DNA of 34,808 nucleotides, taken from an uncultured Paraprevotella sp. GTDB lineage: Bacteria > Bacteroidota > Bacteroidia > Bacteroidales > Bacteroidaceae. Positions 16,245 through 23,875 of the stretch are shown in pieces (position 1 is the first letter of the stretch; each line of letters begins with the position of its first letter). Below the pieces are notes generated by a model that did no database searches, had not been told where the DNA came from, and was given only the letters and a program-made list of their open reading frames with translations. Made by a program: the position numbers and the translations under genes. The stretch is from positions 1 to 34,808 of the forward strand of contig CALULA010000021.1 in the NCBI GenBank assembly GCA_944321365.1, written 5' to 3'.

Positions 16245-16384
16245 GAAATATCCCTCAGTACCCGTTCGATGTAGCAGATTTCCTCACCGATACTGTCCTT
16301 TTCCTTTGTTTTTCCTTGTGTCTTGATTTCATATTCCCGCTGTACGAACCCTGTGAGCCAGTCGGACTCAGCGAGGGTTTCTCA
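16208..16384 (-). pseudogene. Possible broken small gene or gene-tail relic
   Basis: On the minus strand a frame open from about 16382 to a TGA at 16208 encodes about 57 protein-like residues, including LAESDWLTGFVQREYEIKTQ and SIGEEICYIERVLRDISYS. It has no start codon: a TGA stands right before it, overlapping an ATG in the neighbouring frame at 16384. A small indel after that ATG would restore a complete small gene. It overlaps the 3' end of btuD by 36 bases. It could be a frameshifted small gene, a remnant, or chance. Apart from this and two hairpins, 16245-16556 holds nothing I can name. Confidence 0.3.
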
Positions 16385-16405
16385 TGGATATGCAAGAGAT
16401 AGGCA

Positions 16406-16435
16406 CAGAAAAAAAGGCCGCACATTCCTGCCGGC
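16406..16435 (-). terminator. Terminator of the repeat-protein operon
   Basis: On the minus strand GGCCG (16431-16435) pairs with CGGCC (16415-16419) and is followed by a run of seven T (16408-16414). It lies about 120 bases past the 54-residue gene. Confidence 0.65.
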
Positions 16436-16478
16436 CAGCTTTCCTCCCGGTGTTGCCTATGCCATTGCCAAAAGGAAG

Positions 16479-16503
16479 ACCGGCGGGCAAGTTGCCCGCC
16501 GGT
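16479..16503 (-). terminator. Near-perfect palindromic hairpin, probable first terminator
   Basis: ACCGGCGGGCAA (16479-16490) and TTGCCCGCCGGT (16492-16503) form a 12-bp palindrome around one base. On the minus strand it is followed by CTTCCTTTTGG, a weak T-run, 54 bases after the small gene's stop. It may instead act as an mRNA 3' end protector. Confidence 0.55.
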
Positions 16504-16556
16504 TGCAGGGACCGGACAGGAGGCACGGCCTCATGCCCAGGCGGTGAACAGTGGGG

Positions 16557-16721
16557 TTACCACAATGTCCAACCGTTGTTGCTGTTCACATCGCCTTCGA
16601 TGAACGTATCGCTGGGCGTGTGGTCCACCGTCAGATTGCGGGTTTCGCTGGCGGCGAGCAGGCCGCCAGCGGTTTCCAGTCTGTGGGCCTCGCAGAGAGG
16701 CGTTTCATACTTTCTTTTCAT
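16557..16721 (-). CDS. Small 54-residue protein downstream of the repeat-stalk protein
   Basis: ATG at 16721 to TAA at 16557, 21 bases after the stop of the large repeat protein and on the same strand. It begins MKRKYETPLCEAHRLETAGG, then LLAAS and a polar tail rich in Asp, Asn and Thr ending in NGWTLW. Short proteins with a KYETP-like N-terminus, a central small-residue motif and an acidic or Asn-rich tail are, as I recall, common next to surface proteins in Bacteroides and Prevotella, but no function is known to me. No signal peptide or membrane helix is visible. No Shine-Dalgarno is seen, which is usual here. Two hairpins follow before the btu operon end. Confidence 0.6.
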   Translation of the reverse strand: MKRKYETPLCEAHRLETAGGLLAASETRNLTVDHTPSDTFIEGDVNSNNGWTLW

Positions 16722-16742
16722 TGTTTGTCTTTATGCGGTTTG

Positions 16743-19700
16743 TTACTTCACGATGACTTTCCTGCCGCTCACAATGTATACCCCTTTTGGCAGCCCCTTC
16801 GTGGCTTCTGTGGCGGGTACCCCGCTGCGGATGCGCATGCCGCCGAGGGTGTAGACTTCCACCGGACTGTTGTCGTCGGTTGTGATGGCCTCTATGTCCA
16901 CGGTGCCGTCCTCATGACCGTCCAAGACAATCAGGCGTTGGTTCACGTTTACCGGCTCCGTGCAGACGCTCATACGGTCCAAGTCGATATAGGCGCGGTT
17001 GGCTCCGATGCTGCCGCCCGCTGCTCCTGTCTGTTTCACGGTGTTTTTGGTCAGCAGATACATCCCTTCGCCGACCGTTGTTCCCGTAAAGGTTCCTATC
17101 AGTCCGTTGCTGTTCTCCGCCGGAGTGGTGACCGAACGCTGGCCGTAGACAGCGACCAGACGTCCGCCGGTGGCACTATAGATGTAGGGCTGTCCGGCTT
17201 CCAGCGAGTCGGTCCGTTCCACGATGATACCCGTCACCTCATCGCCTGTAAACGTCTTGCCGACGATGCTGAAGAACTCCGCGCCATCATAGTCACCGGC
17301 ACTGACGCTGTAGGGCAGGCAGAGGGTGCCATACTGTCCGGGCGTCACCTCGCGGATGTAACCTTCCACAACGGGGAGCACCTGTGGGGTGAGGTATGTC
17401 CCGTTCTCCACATCGGCTGTCGGCCATGCGTCGAACGCGTATCCCGATTCGGCCTCTGCCCGGCTGCCCAGTCCGATGGCCAGTTGCCTGTCACCGTCTG
17501 TCGTCTGCCACAGATAGCCGTCAAAGGTCCAGCCGTAAGTCCCTGCCTGCAGGGCGAGGCTGCCGTCGGCACAGGCCATGCAGGCCGTACCGTCTGTGGT
17601 GGAGATAGTGCCCGTCTTGCGGTCCGCCAGCCAGCTGCAGGTCTTCGGATGGTCCGTGACCACCCGTCCGTTGAGTACCGTCGCTGCCGTGGCGTCAAAC
17701 GTGTTGCCCGACTGGGCATCGGCGGTCAGCATCGCGTAGTATGTGCTGTCCTTCATTACCACTAAGGCCGAGGGCTGTAGCGGCAGGGAGGAGTCGAACA
17801 CTTCCAGTGTGAAAGAGGCTGTGGCGGTTGTATGGACGGCTGTGGCGGCCACCTGCGCCGTGATGGTCACGAAGCCCGTGCTCCGGGGGATGATTTCGCC
17901 CACGGAGTCGATGACGGCCACGCGGTAGTCGGATGAGGTATAGCTGATTTTGCCGTCGGAATTGCACTGTAGCACGGGGTAGGCCGCGCTGCCCGCACCG
18001 TTGAGGTCTACGGCGAAGCGCGGGCGGCTCCACGTCAGTTCGGGCTGCTGCTGTTCCGGCTTGTCCAGAGAGTGGATGTGGCTGTCGGTGATTTGAGGCG
18101 TTCCTTTGAAATAAGCCAGTCTGCCATAGACCACCACGCCGTAGCCCGGCAGAAGCTGTTCTGTCGAGGTGAACACCTCACCGTTCAGATAAGCGCCGCG
18201 ATACACCATCAGCCGTCCGCCCGTGCTGTCCGCGTCGCTGAGGTAGTAGGTGGCGTTGCCGAAGTAAGTATTGATTTCCTGCACCTCGTCCACCTTACCT
18301 GTTATATATACGCTCGTTTCCAGTCCTTCGCCCGTCTCAAGCAGTTGCAGGGCTTCGGCTATGGTGTAAGCAGTTTCCGGTGTGTTGGAGATGTCCGTGT
18401 CCGGAGCGGGAGGTTCCGTTTTGCCGTTCAGAGCATAGAGCGTATTGCCCGAATTGACCTGTGGCTTGGCATTGAAGATGGACAGTTGCCCGTAGATGAC
18501 CACCTCGTCGCCCACTTGTAGCTGATCTGTTGCGGTGAACTGTTCGCCGTAGAAGTATCGTCCGCGGTAAACGTAAAGCCGTTCGTCCGTGGTGTCCCCC
18601 TTGCTGAGATAATAGGAAGCGTTGCCGAAATCCGTGTTGATTTCCTCGATTTCTGCGATAAGTCCCTTGATATAGACGGCCGTTCCGAGTCCCTCGCCCG
18701 CTTCAAGTAATTGCAGAGCCTCGGCCACGGTGTAGGCCGTCTCCGGTGTGTTGGAGATGTCGGTCGGTCTTTTGCCGTTCAGGGTGTAGACCGAGCTGTT
18801 GGCATTCATCTGGTGCTTGCCCTTGTAGTCGGCCAGTTGTCCGTAGATGACTACCTCATCGCCCACTTTGATCTGGCTCTCACCGGTGAACTTGGCTCCG
18901 TCGTAGTACAGTCCGCGGTAGATCTCCAGTGGGTCGCTGTCGGCTTCCGTGTCACCGATGTAATAAGTAGCATTGCCATAAGTGAGGTCGACCTCTTTGA
19001 TGCTCGTGATGACGCCCTTGATGTATACCTGCGTTTCGAGTTCCTGGCCGGCCTCGATGAGCTGGTGGGCTTGGGCTATGGTATAGGCCGTTTCCGGTGT
19101 GTTGGCAATGCCGGTACTGTCGGACGGCTCCGGATCCGGTGTGAATGTACTGTCGGACGGTTCCGGATCTGGCGTGAATGTACTGTCAGACGGTTCCGGA
19201 TCCGGCGTGAATGTACTGTCGGACGGTTCCGGATCTGGTGTGAATGTACTGTCGGACGGCTCCGGATCTGGTGTGAATGTACTGTCGGACGGTTCCGGAT
19301 CCGGCGTGAATGTGCTGTCAGACGGCTCCGGATCCGGCGTGAATGTACTGTCGGACGGTTCCGGATTCGGTGTGAATGTGCTGTCAGACGGCTCCGGATT
19401 CGGTGTGAATGTGCTGTCAGACGGCTCCGGATCCGGTGTGAATGTGCTGTCAGACGGTTCCGGGTCCGGCGTGAATGTACTGTCGGACGGTTCCGGATTC
19501 GGTGTGAATGTACTGTCCGAGACGATACTGTCGGATGGTTCTGTCTCCGTTGTCGGGATATTTGTGCTGTCTGTGGCTGCAAAAGCGAAAAAAGTGCCGA
19601 AGCCTTTGCTCGTCTCGCTCCCGTTACTTTCCCAAGAGATACTAAAGAGAAGGAATGTTAAAAACACCCCACCCCAGCTTAATTTTTGTAAGTTTCTCAT
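16743..19700 (-). CDS. Large surface protein: repeat stalk, three OB-fold-like domains, sorting-type C-terminus
   Basis: A 985-residue secreted protein. A hydrophobic N-terminus (about 10-22, possible cleavage near FAFAA, 41) is followed by twelve 11-residue repeats of PSDSTFTPDPE (about 60-195, D or N at position 9). Each carries D-S-T, the Bacteroidetes O-glycosylation sequon, so the stalk may be heavily glycosylated. Three homologous domains of about 125 residues follow, each opening with NTPETAYT(I/V)A-A-QLLEAG and containing VYIKG and KVGDEVVIYGQL; they look like OB folds of the DUF6359 or YhcR type. Next come an Ig-like region (RPRFAVDLNGAG, GFVTITAQVAAT), an unassigned region with an APYSVSAGDYDGA-like strand pattern, and a C-terminal module VEVYTLGGMRIRSGVP to KGVYIVSGRKVIVK. 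Function is unknown; an adhesin or polymer-binding surface protein is likely. It is followed by a 54-residue gene. Confidence 0.82.
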   Translation of the reverse strand: MRNLQKLSWGGVFLTFLLFSISWESNGSETSKGFGTFFAFAATDSTNIPTTETEPSDSIVSDSTFTPNPEPSDSTFTPDPEPSDSTFTPDPEPSDSTFTPNPEPSDSTFTPNPEPSDSTFTPDPEPSDSTFTPDPEPSDSTFTPDPEPSDSTFTPDPEPSDSTFTPDPEPSDSTFTPDPEPSDSTFTPDPEPSDSTGIANTPETAYTIAQAHQLIEAGQELETQVYIKGVITSIKEVDLTYGNATYYIGDTEADSDPLEIYRGLYYDGAKFTGESQIKVGDEVVIYGQLADYKGKHQMNANSSVYTLNGKRPTDISNTPETAYTVAEALQLLEAGEGLGTAVYIKGLIAEIEEINTDFGNASYYLSKGDTTDERLYVYRGRYFYGEQFTATDQLQVGDEVVIYGQLSIFNAKPQVNSGNTLYALNGKTEPPAPDTDISNTPETAYTIAEALQLLETGEGLETSVYITGKVDEVQEINTYFGNATYYLSDADSTGGRLMVYRGAYLNGEVFTSTEQLLPGYGVVVYGRLAYFKGTPQITDSHIHSLDKPEQQQPELTWSRPRFAVDLNGAGSAAYPVLQCNSDGKISYTSSDYRVAVIDSVGEIIPRSTGFVTITAQVAATAVHTTATASFTLEVFDSSLPLQPSALVVMKDSTYYAMLTADAQSGNTFDATAATVLNGRVVTDHPKTCSWLADRKTGTISTTDGTACMACADGSLALQAGTYGWTFDGYLWQTTDGDRQLAIGLGSRAEAESGYAFDAWPTADVENGTYLTPQVLPVVEGYIREVTPGQYGTLCLPYSVSAGDYDGAEFFSIVGKTFTGDEVTGIIVERTDSLEAGQPYIYSATGGRLVAVYGQRSVTTPAENSNGLIGTFTGTTVGEGMYLLTKNTVKQTGAAGGSIGANRAYIDLDRMSVCTEPVNVNQRLIVLDGHEDGTVDIEAITTDDNSPVEVYTLGGMRIRSGVPATEATKGLPKGVYIVSGRKVIVK
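19116..19525 (-). repeat. Twelve in-frame 33-bp tandem repeats
   Basis: The unit begins ACTGTCGGACGG (plus strand) and recurs every 33 bp from 19116 to 19512, with a thirteenth partial copy. Differences are mostly silent third-position changes plus a GGATCC/GGATTC/GGATCT change that toggles Asp and Asn. The phase is exactly eleven codons, so copy-number change would lengthen or shorten the stalk without breaking the frame. Confidence 0.95.
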
Positions 19701-19757
19701 ACGATTAAGTTTTGGTGAGTACTGAAAATGAAATTCGTTTGCCTAACGGTGATGGTG

Positions 19758-19792
19758 CAAATATAATCAAAAAGTTTTAATATACATCAAAA
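19758..19792 (-). promoter_or_regulatory. Promoter of the repeat-stalk protein
   Basis: Minus-strand TATATTTG (19758-19765) is a perfect -7 box; TTTTG at 19788-19792 lies 22 bp upstream, slightly longer than usual. Confidence 0.55.
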
Positions 19793-19931
19793 TGGTAAAT
19801 CTTTTTGTACGTAGGAGTAAAAAATGTTCAGGGTGTTTTTGTAGGGAAAGACTTTTTTCCTCCGTATTTTATGGCCGTTCGCGGAAAACTCCGTAATTTT
19901 ATCCGCCTAAAAAGACAGGAAAGGAAAAGAC

Positions 19932-21353
19932 ATGGCTAAGGATAAGACCGTCTATGTGTGCAGCAACTGCGGACAGGAATCCCCGAAGTGGATTGGCCGC
20001 TGTCCATCGTGCGGCGAGTGGAACACGTTCAAGGAATTCACGGTGCGGCGGGAGACTGTGGCGACAGTGACGGGGGCGTTTCATCGCACGCCGCAGGCAG
20101 GACAGTCTCAGTCGCGCCCCGTTCCGGTGGGGCAGATTGAGTCCGGTGAGGAGCAGCGTATGGATATGCACGACGGAGAATTGAACCGTGTGCTGGGCGG
20201 CGGACTGGTGCCCGGCTCGCTGGTGCTGCTGGGCGGTGAACCGGGCATCGGAAAGTCTACGCTGGTGCTGCAGACCGTGCTGCGGATGACGGACAAGCGC
20301 GTGCTCTACGTCAGTGCAGAGGAGAGCGCGCGGCAGCTGAAACTGCGGGCCGACCGTCTCGTGCCCCGCCGTGACGGGCAGCCCGTGGACAGGGACCGCT
20401 TCCTGGCGGCTTCCGGCTGCATGGTGGTGTGCGAGACGTCGCTGGAGCAGATTTTCGCGCACGTCCGCAACGAACAGCCGCAGCTGCTCGTCATCGATTC
20501 CATACAGACCATCATGACCGAGACGGTGGACAGCTCGCCCGGCAGCCTTTCGCAGGTGCGCGAGTGTGCCGCCATGCTGCTCAAGTTTGCCAAGGAGAGC
20601 GGTGTGCCGGTCATCCTCATCGGACATATTAATAAGGAAGGAACACTGGCCGGGCCCAAGGTGCTGGAACACATCGTCGATGCCGTGTTGCAGTTCGAGG
20701 GCGACCAGCACTATCTCTACCGCATCCTGCGCAGCATCAAGAACCGTTTCGGCAGTACGGCCGAACTGGGCATCTACGAGATGCGGCAGGATGGCTTGAG
20801 GCAGGTGTCCAACCCCTCGGAACTGTTGCTTTCTGAGGAACATGAAGGCCTGAGCGGCGTGGCCATCTCGTCCGCCATCGAGGGCGTACGTCCTTTCCTC
20901 ATCGAGACGCAGGCACTGGTGAGTACCGCCGCCTACGGTACGCCCCAGCGGTCGGCCACGGGCTTCGACCTGCGGCGGCTGAACATGCTGCTGGCCGTAC
21001 TGGAGAAGCGCGTGGGCTTCAAGCTGGCCCAGAAGGATGTGTTCCTGAACATCGCGGGCGGTCTGCGGGTGACCGACCCCGCCATCGACCTGTCCGTCAT
21101 CGCCGCCGTACTGAGCAGCAATGTGGACACGGGCATCGAGAACGGCGTCTGCATGGCGGGCGAGGTGGGACTGAGCGGTGAAATCCGTCCGGTGATCCGC
21201 ATCGAGCAGCGGGTGGCCGAGGCGGCCAAACTCGGTTTCCGCCGCATGCTCATTCCCAGATACAACCTGCAGGGCTTCGATGCGTCGAAACAGAAGATAG
21301 AACTTGTGCCGGTGCGCAAGGTGGAGGAGGCACTGCGTGCGCTCTTCGGCTGA
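19932..21353 (+). CDS. radA: DNA repair protein RadA (Sms)
   Basis: A 473-residue RecA-related ATPase that promotes branch migration and processing of recombination intermediates in the cytoplasm. The N-terminal zinc finger uses C10, C13, C24 and C27 (CSNCGQESPKWIGRCPSCGEW). Walker A is GGEPGIGKST (101-110, K108), Walker B lies in QLLVIDSIQTIM, and the RadA-specific KNRFGSTAELGIYEM is at about 270. The C-terminal third is the Lon-protease-like domain (GFKLAQKDVFLNIAGGLRV, GEVGLSGEIRPV), which lacks protease activity in the family. Length is normal. The upstream -7-like element TAATTTTA (19894-19901) is weak. An FAD-dependent oxidoreductase gene follows 23 bases later. Confidence 0.97.
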   Translation: MAKDKTVYVCSNCGQESPKWIGRCPSCGEWNTFKEFTVRRETVATVTGAFHRTPQAGQSQSRPVPVGQIESGEEQRMDMHDGELNRVLGGGLVPGSLVLLGGEPGIGKSTLVLQTVLRMTDKRVLYVSAEESARQLKLRADRLVPRRDGQPVDRDRFLAASGCMVVCETSLEQIFAHVRNEQPQLLVIDSIQTIMTETVDSSPGSLSQVRECAAMLLKFAKESGVPVILIGHINKEGTLAGPKVLEHIVDAVLQFEGDQHYLYRILRSIKNRFGSTAELGIYEMRQDGLRQVSNPSELLLSEEHEGLSGVAISSAIEGVRPFLIETQALVSTAAYGTPQRSATGFDLRRLNMLLAVLEKRVGFKLAQKDVFLNIAGGLRVTDPAIDLSVIAAVLSSNVDTGIENGVCMAGEVGLSGEIRPVIRIEQRVAEAAKLGFRRMLIPRYNLQGFDASKQKIELVPVRKVEEALRALFG

Positions 21354-21376
21354 ACCGGCGGAACACCATACAGAAC

Positions 21377-22975
21377 ATGATAGAAGAATACCAGTTGAGA
21401 GTGCTGCCGGAGACGGCTGCCGACGGGCAGGCCCTGCGCCGTTACATCGCCCGCGAGAAAGGAAAGGACGAACGGACGCTGACAGCGGTTCGTGTGTTGA
21501 GGCGGAGCATCGATGCCCGCCAGCGGACGATATATGTGAACCTGAAGGTGCGGGTGTATGTCAACGAACAGCCGGCAGACGATGAGTTCGTGCGGACGGA
21601 CTATCCTCAGGTGGAGGACGGTCCGCAGGTGGTCGTGGTGGGGGCTGGTCCGGGCGGACTGTTCGCCGCCCTGCGCCTGATTGAGGCGGGCTGCCGCCCC
21701 ATCGTGGTGGAGCGCGGCAAGAACGTGCGCGACCGCAAGCTGGATTTGGCCCGCATCTCGCGCGAACATAAGGTGAACGCTGAGAGCAACTACAGTTTCG
21801 GCGAGGGCGGGGCCGGGGCCTATTCCGACGGCAAGCTGTACACCCGCAGCAAGAAACGCGGCAATGTGGAGAAAATCCTGAATGTGTTCTGCCAGCACGG
21901 CGCGAGCACGTCCATCCTGCAGGACGCCCATCCGCACATCGGTACGGACAAGTTGCCGCGTGTCATCGAGAACATGCGCAACACCATCCTGGCCTGCGGG
22001 GGAGAGGTGCATTTCGAGACCCGCATGGATGCCCTGCTCATCGCGGACGGCAGGGTGGAGGGCATAGCCACGCACGACGGGCGGGCGTTCCGCGGTCCGG
22101 TCATCCTGGCCACGGGGCATTCGGCCCGCGATGTCTACCGCTGGCTGCATGCCAACGGGGTGGAGATAGAGAGCAAGGGATTGGCGGTAGGCGTACGGCT
22201 GGAGCATCCGGCGCAACTCATCGACCAGATACAGTACCATAACAGGAACGGGCGCGGCAAGTATCTCCCGGCAGCCGAGTACAGTTTTGTGCAGCAGGTG
22301 GAGGGTCGCGGGGTGTACAGCTTCTGCATGTGTCCCGGCGGTTTTGTCGTTCCGGCCGCCAGCGGTCCGCAGCAGATTGTGGTGAACGGCATGTCGCCCA
22401 GCAACCGCGGGTCCAGGTGGAGCAATTCGGGTATGGTGGTGGAACTGCATCCCGAAGACCTGGAAGAGCCGTCGCTGGCAGCGGTGATGGCCACCGGCGA
22501 TGTGCGTCCGGAGGCAGGCCATCCGTTGGCGATGATGTATTTTCAGGAAGAACTGGAACGGCTGTGCTGGCAACAGGGCAATTATCGTCAGACGGCACCG
22601 GCACAGCGGATGGCGGACTTTGTGAACGGGCGTTTGAGCTATGACCTGCCCGATGCGTCCTATGCTCCCGGCCTGGTGTCGTCACCACTGCATTTCTGGT
22701 TGCCCCGGTTCGTGGCCGGCCGACTGGCCGAGGGTTTCCGCCGTTTCGGCAGGGCCTCGCATGGTTTTTTGACGAACGAGGCAGTCATGATGGGCGTGGA
22801 GAGCCGCACTTCTGCTCCCGTGCGCATCGTGCGCAACGCAGAAACGCTGCAGCACGTCCGTCTGCAGGGACTGTTCCCCTGCGGAGAGGGGGCGGGTTAC
22901 GCCGGAGGCATCGTCTCGGCGGCCATTGATGGCGAGCGCTGTGCCGAAGCCGCAGCGGCTTATGTCAAGGGTTAG
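21377..22975 (+). CDS. FAD-dependent oxidoreductase (COG2509-type)
   Basis: A 532-residue flavoprotein. Residues 1-75 form a small alpha/beta domain (VLRRSIDARQRTIYVNLKVR) typical of this uncharacterised family. The dinucleotide-binding motif is VVVVGAGPGGLFAALRLIEAG (about 84-104), followed by VVERGKNVRDRK. Further conserved parts are NYSFGEGGAGAYSDGKLYTR, ILATGHSARDVYRWL, YSFCMCPGGFVVPAAS and the C-terminal FPCGEGAGYAGGIVSAA, which closes the FAD site. The substrate is unknown; the family has been annotated as dehydrogenase-like. It is probably cotranscribed with radA. Its TAG stop overlaps the stop of the convergent outer-membrane protein gene. Confidence 0.9.
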   Translation: MIEEYQLRVLPETAADGQALRRYIAREKGKDERTLTAVRVLRRSIDARQRTIYVNLKVRVYVNEQPADDEFVRTDYPQVEDGPQVVVVGAGPGGLFAALRLIEAGCRPIVVERGKNVRDRKLDLARISREHKVNAESNYSFGEGGAGAYSDGKLYTRSKKRGNVEKILNVFCQHGASTSILQDAHPHIGTDKLPRVIENMRNTILACGGEVHFETRMDALLIADGRVEGIATHDGRAFRGPVILATGHSARDVYRWLHANGVEIESKGLAVGVRLEHPAQLIDQIQYHNRNGRGKYLPAAEYSFVQQVEGRGVYSFCMCPGGFVVPAASGPQQIVVNGMSPSNRGSRWSNSGMVVELHPEDLEEPSLAAVMATGDVRPEAGHPLAMMYFQEELERLCWQQGNYRQTAPAQRMADFVNGRLSYDLPDASYAPGLVSSPLHFWLPRFVAGRLAEGFRRFGRASHGFLTNEAVMMGVESRTSAPVRIVRNAETLQHVRLQGLFPCGEGAGYAGGIVSAAIDGERCAEAAAAYVKG

Positions 22976-23673
22976 AAATCCACGCCCAGCGACATGGTGA
23001 AGTTGCCGGTGCGGATGCGTCCGTCGAAGTTGTCATAGTGGTAGTCGGCATAGTGCCGTCCGGCGATGTTGAACAGTCCGATATCGTAGCCCATTTCGAA
23101 ATAGAAGTTCTGATAGGCCAGTCCGCATCCCAGCCGTATGCCGGCGTCGAAACGCTTGTAGCGGCTGGAGCCGAAGGGGCTGAATTTCGTCCGGTTGCTG
23201 TAGTCTTTGGTTTCTCCCCCTACTCCTATGGCCATGAAACCGCCAAAAAATGGTTGCACGGTCAGGTCATTGACATTGGTGTCCTGTTTATATTTGAGCA
23301 GTATGGGAATCTCCAGATACTTCAGGTTGCACTTCCGCATTCCGATCTCTTCCGTGACTTCCAGTTCTGCTCCTTTCTCTGTGTATATGAGTCCGCTTTC
23401 CATGAAGAACGGCAGTCCGTCTCCGAGTTTATGCCCGTATAACAATCCGATGTGGTAACGGGGCAACGGACTGGTCTGCGCCAGTCCGCCGGTTCCTTTA
23501 TAACGCAGAGTGGGAATGTTCAGACCGAAACGCAGTCCGAAATAGGAGCGGCGTTTGTAGTCGCGCCAGCGGCTGCCCGTAAGCGGTGTGTCGTCATACG
23601 TATCCCAATCAGCTTGTGCCGGAGTCAGAACAAATGCCAGCAGGATAAGGACAAGGATTATTTTTTTTGTCAT
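22972..23673 (-). CDS. Outer-membrane beta-barrel protein (PorT-like)
   Basis: A 233-residue protein with a signal peptide (MTKKIILVLILLAFVLTPAQA, residues 1-21) and a barrel of alternating strands (FGLRFGLNIPTLRYKG, FFMESGLIYTEKGAE, FYFEMGYDIGLFNIAG) ending in FTMSLGVDF with the terminal aromatic typical of outer-membrane proteins. The ATG at 23673 is chosen because the signal peptide begins there; the longer reading would start inside the putative -7 element. Small barrels of this PorT/OMP_b-brl type have no known common function. It is convergent with the oxidoreductase gene, sharing bases of the stop codons (TTAG). Confidence 0.8.
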   Translation of the reverse strand: MTKKIILVLILLAFVLTPAQADWDTYDDTPLTGSRWRDYKRRSYFGLRFGLNIPTLRYKGTGGLAQTSPLPRYHIGLLYGHKLGDGLPFFMESGLIYTEKGAELEVTEEIGMRKCNLKYLEIPILLKYKQDTNVNDLTVQPFFGGFMAIGVGGETKDYSNRTKFSPFGSSRYKRFDAGIRLGCGLAYQNFYFEMGYDIGLFNIAGRHYADYHYDNFDGRIRTGNFTMSLGVDF

Positions 23674-23709
23674 GTGAATAGTCGTACTTGTTGTAGATGA
23701 TTTATTAGG

Positions 23710-23717
23710 CAAAAATA
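23710..23717 (-). promoter_or_regulatory. Possible -7 element of the beta-barrel gene
   Basis: Minus-strand TATTTTTG fits TAnnTTTG, 37 bases before the chosen ATG. No convincing -33 box is seen. Confidence 0.35.
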
Positions 23718-23760
23718 CAAATTAATTTTATTTCATAAGCTGTTTTAAGCAAATAATTGC

Positions 23761-23859
23761 TATTTTTGCGCCTACATTTGTCAGCAGACTAATTCAATGT
23801 ATGATGCCTTCCGAGCTGTCAAAACGGGTGTTGTTAGCCTGTGTGCGGAGGAGGTTTAA
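23761..23859 (+). promoter_or_regulatory. thr operon leader: -7 boxes and a 20-codon upstream frame
   Basis: Two candidate -7 boxes, TATTTTTG (23761-23768) and TACATTTG (23773-23780), lack clear -33 partners. An upstream reading frame runs from ATG 23797 to TAA 23857 and encodes 20 residues (MYDAFRAVKTGVVSLCAEEV), ending 16 bases before the thrA ATG. It contains one Thr codon and several Val codons. No attenuator hairpin with a T-run is visible, so a regulatory role is only a possibility. Confidence 0.3.
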
Positions 23860-23875
23860 TTCACAGAACAAGGAT

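Noticed and set aside
19116..19525. CRISPR array
   Set aside because: The 33-bp repeats are directly adjacent without spacers, are in frame with a large gene and encode an 11-residue unit.
19099..19725. Long open frames on the plus strand opposite the repeat stalk
   Set aside because: A 33-bp repeat without stops in a frame stays open for its whole length, so these frames are a by-product. The minus-strand reading has a signal peptide, promoter and recognisable domains.
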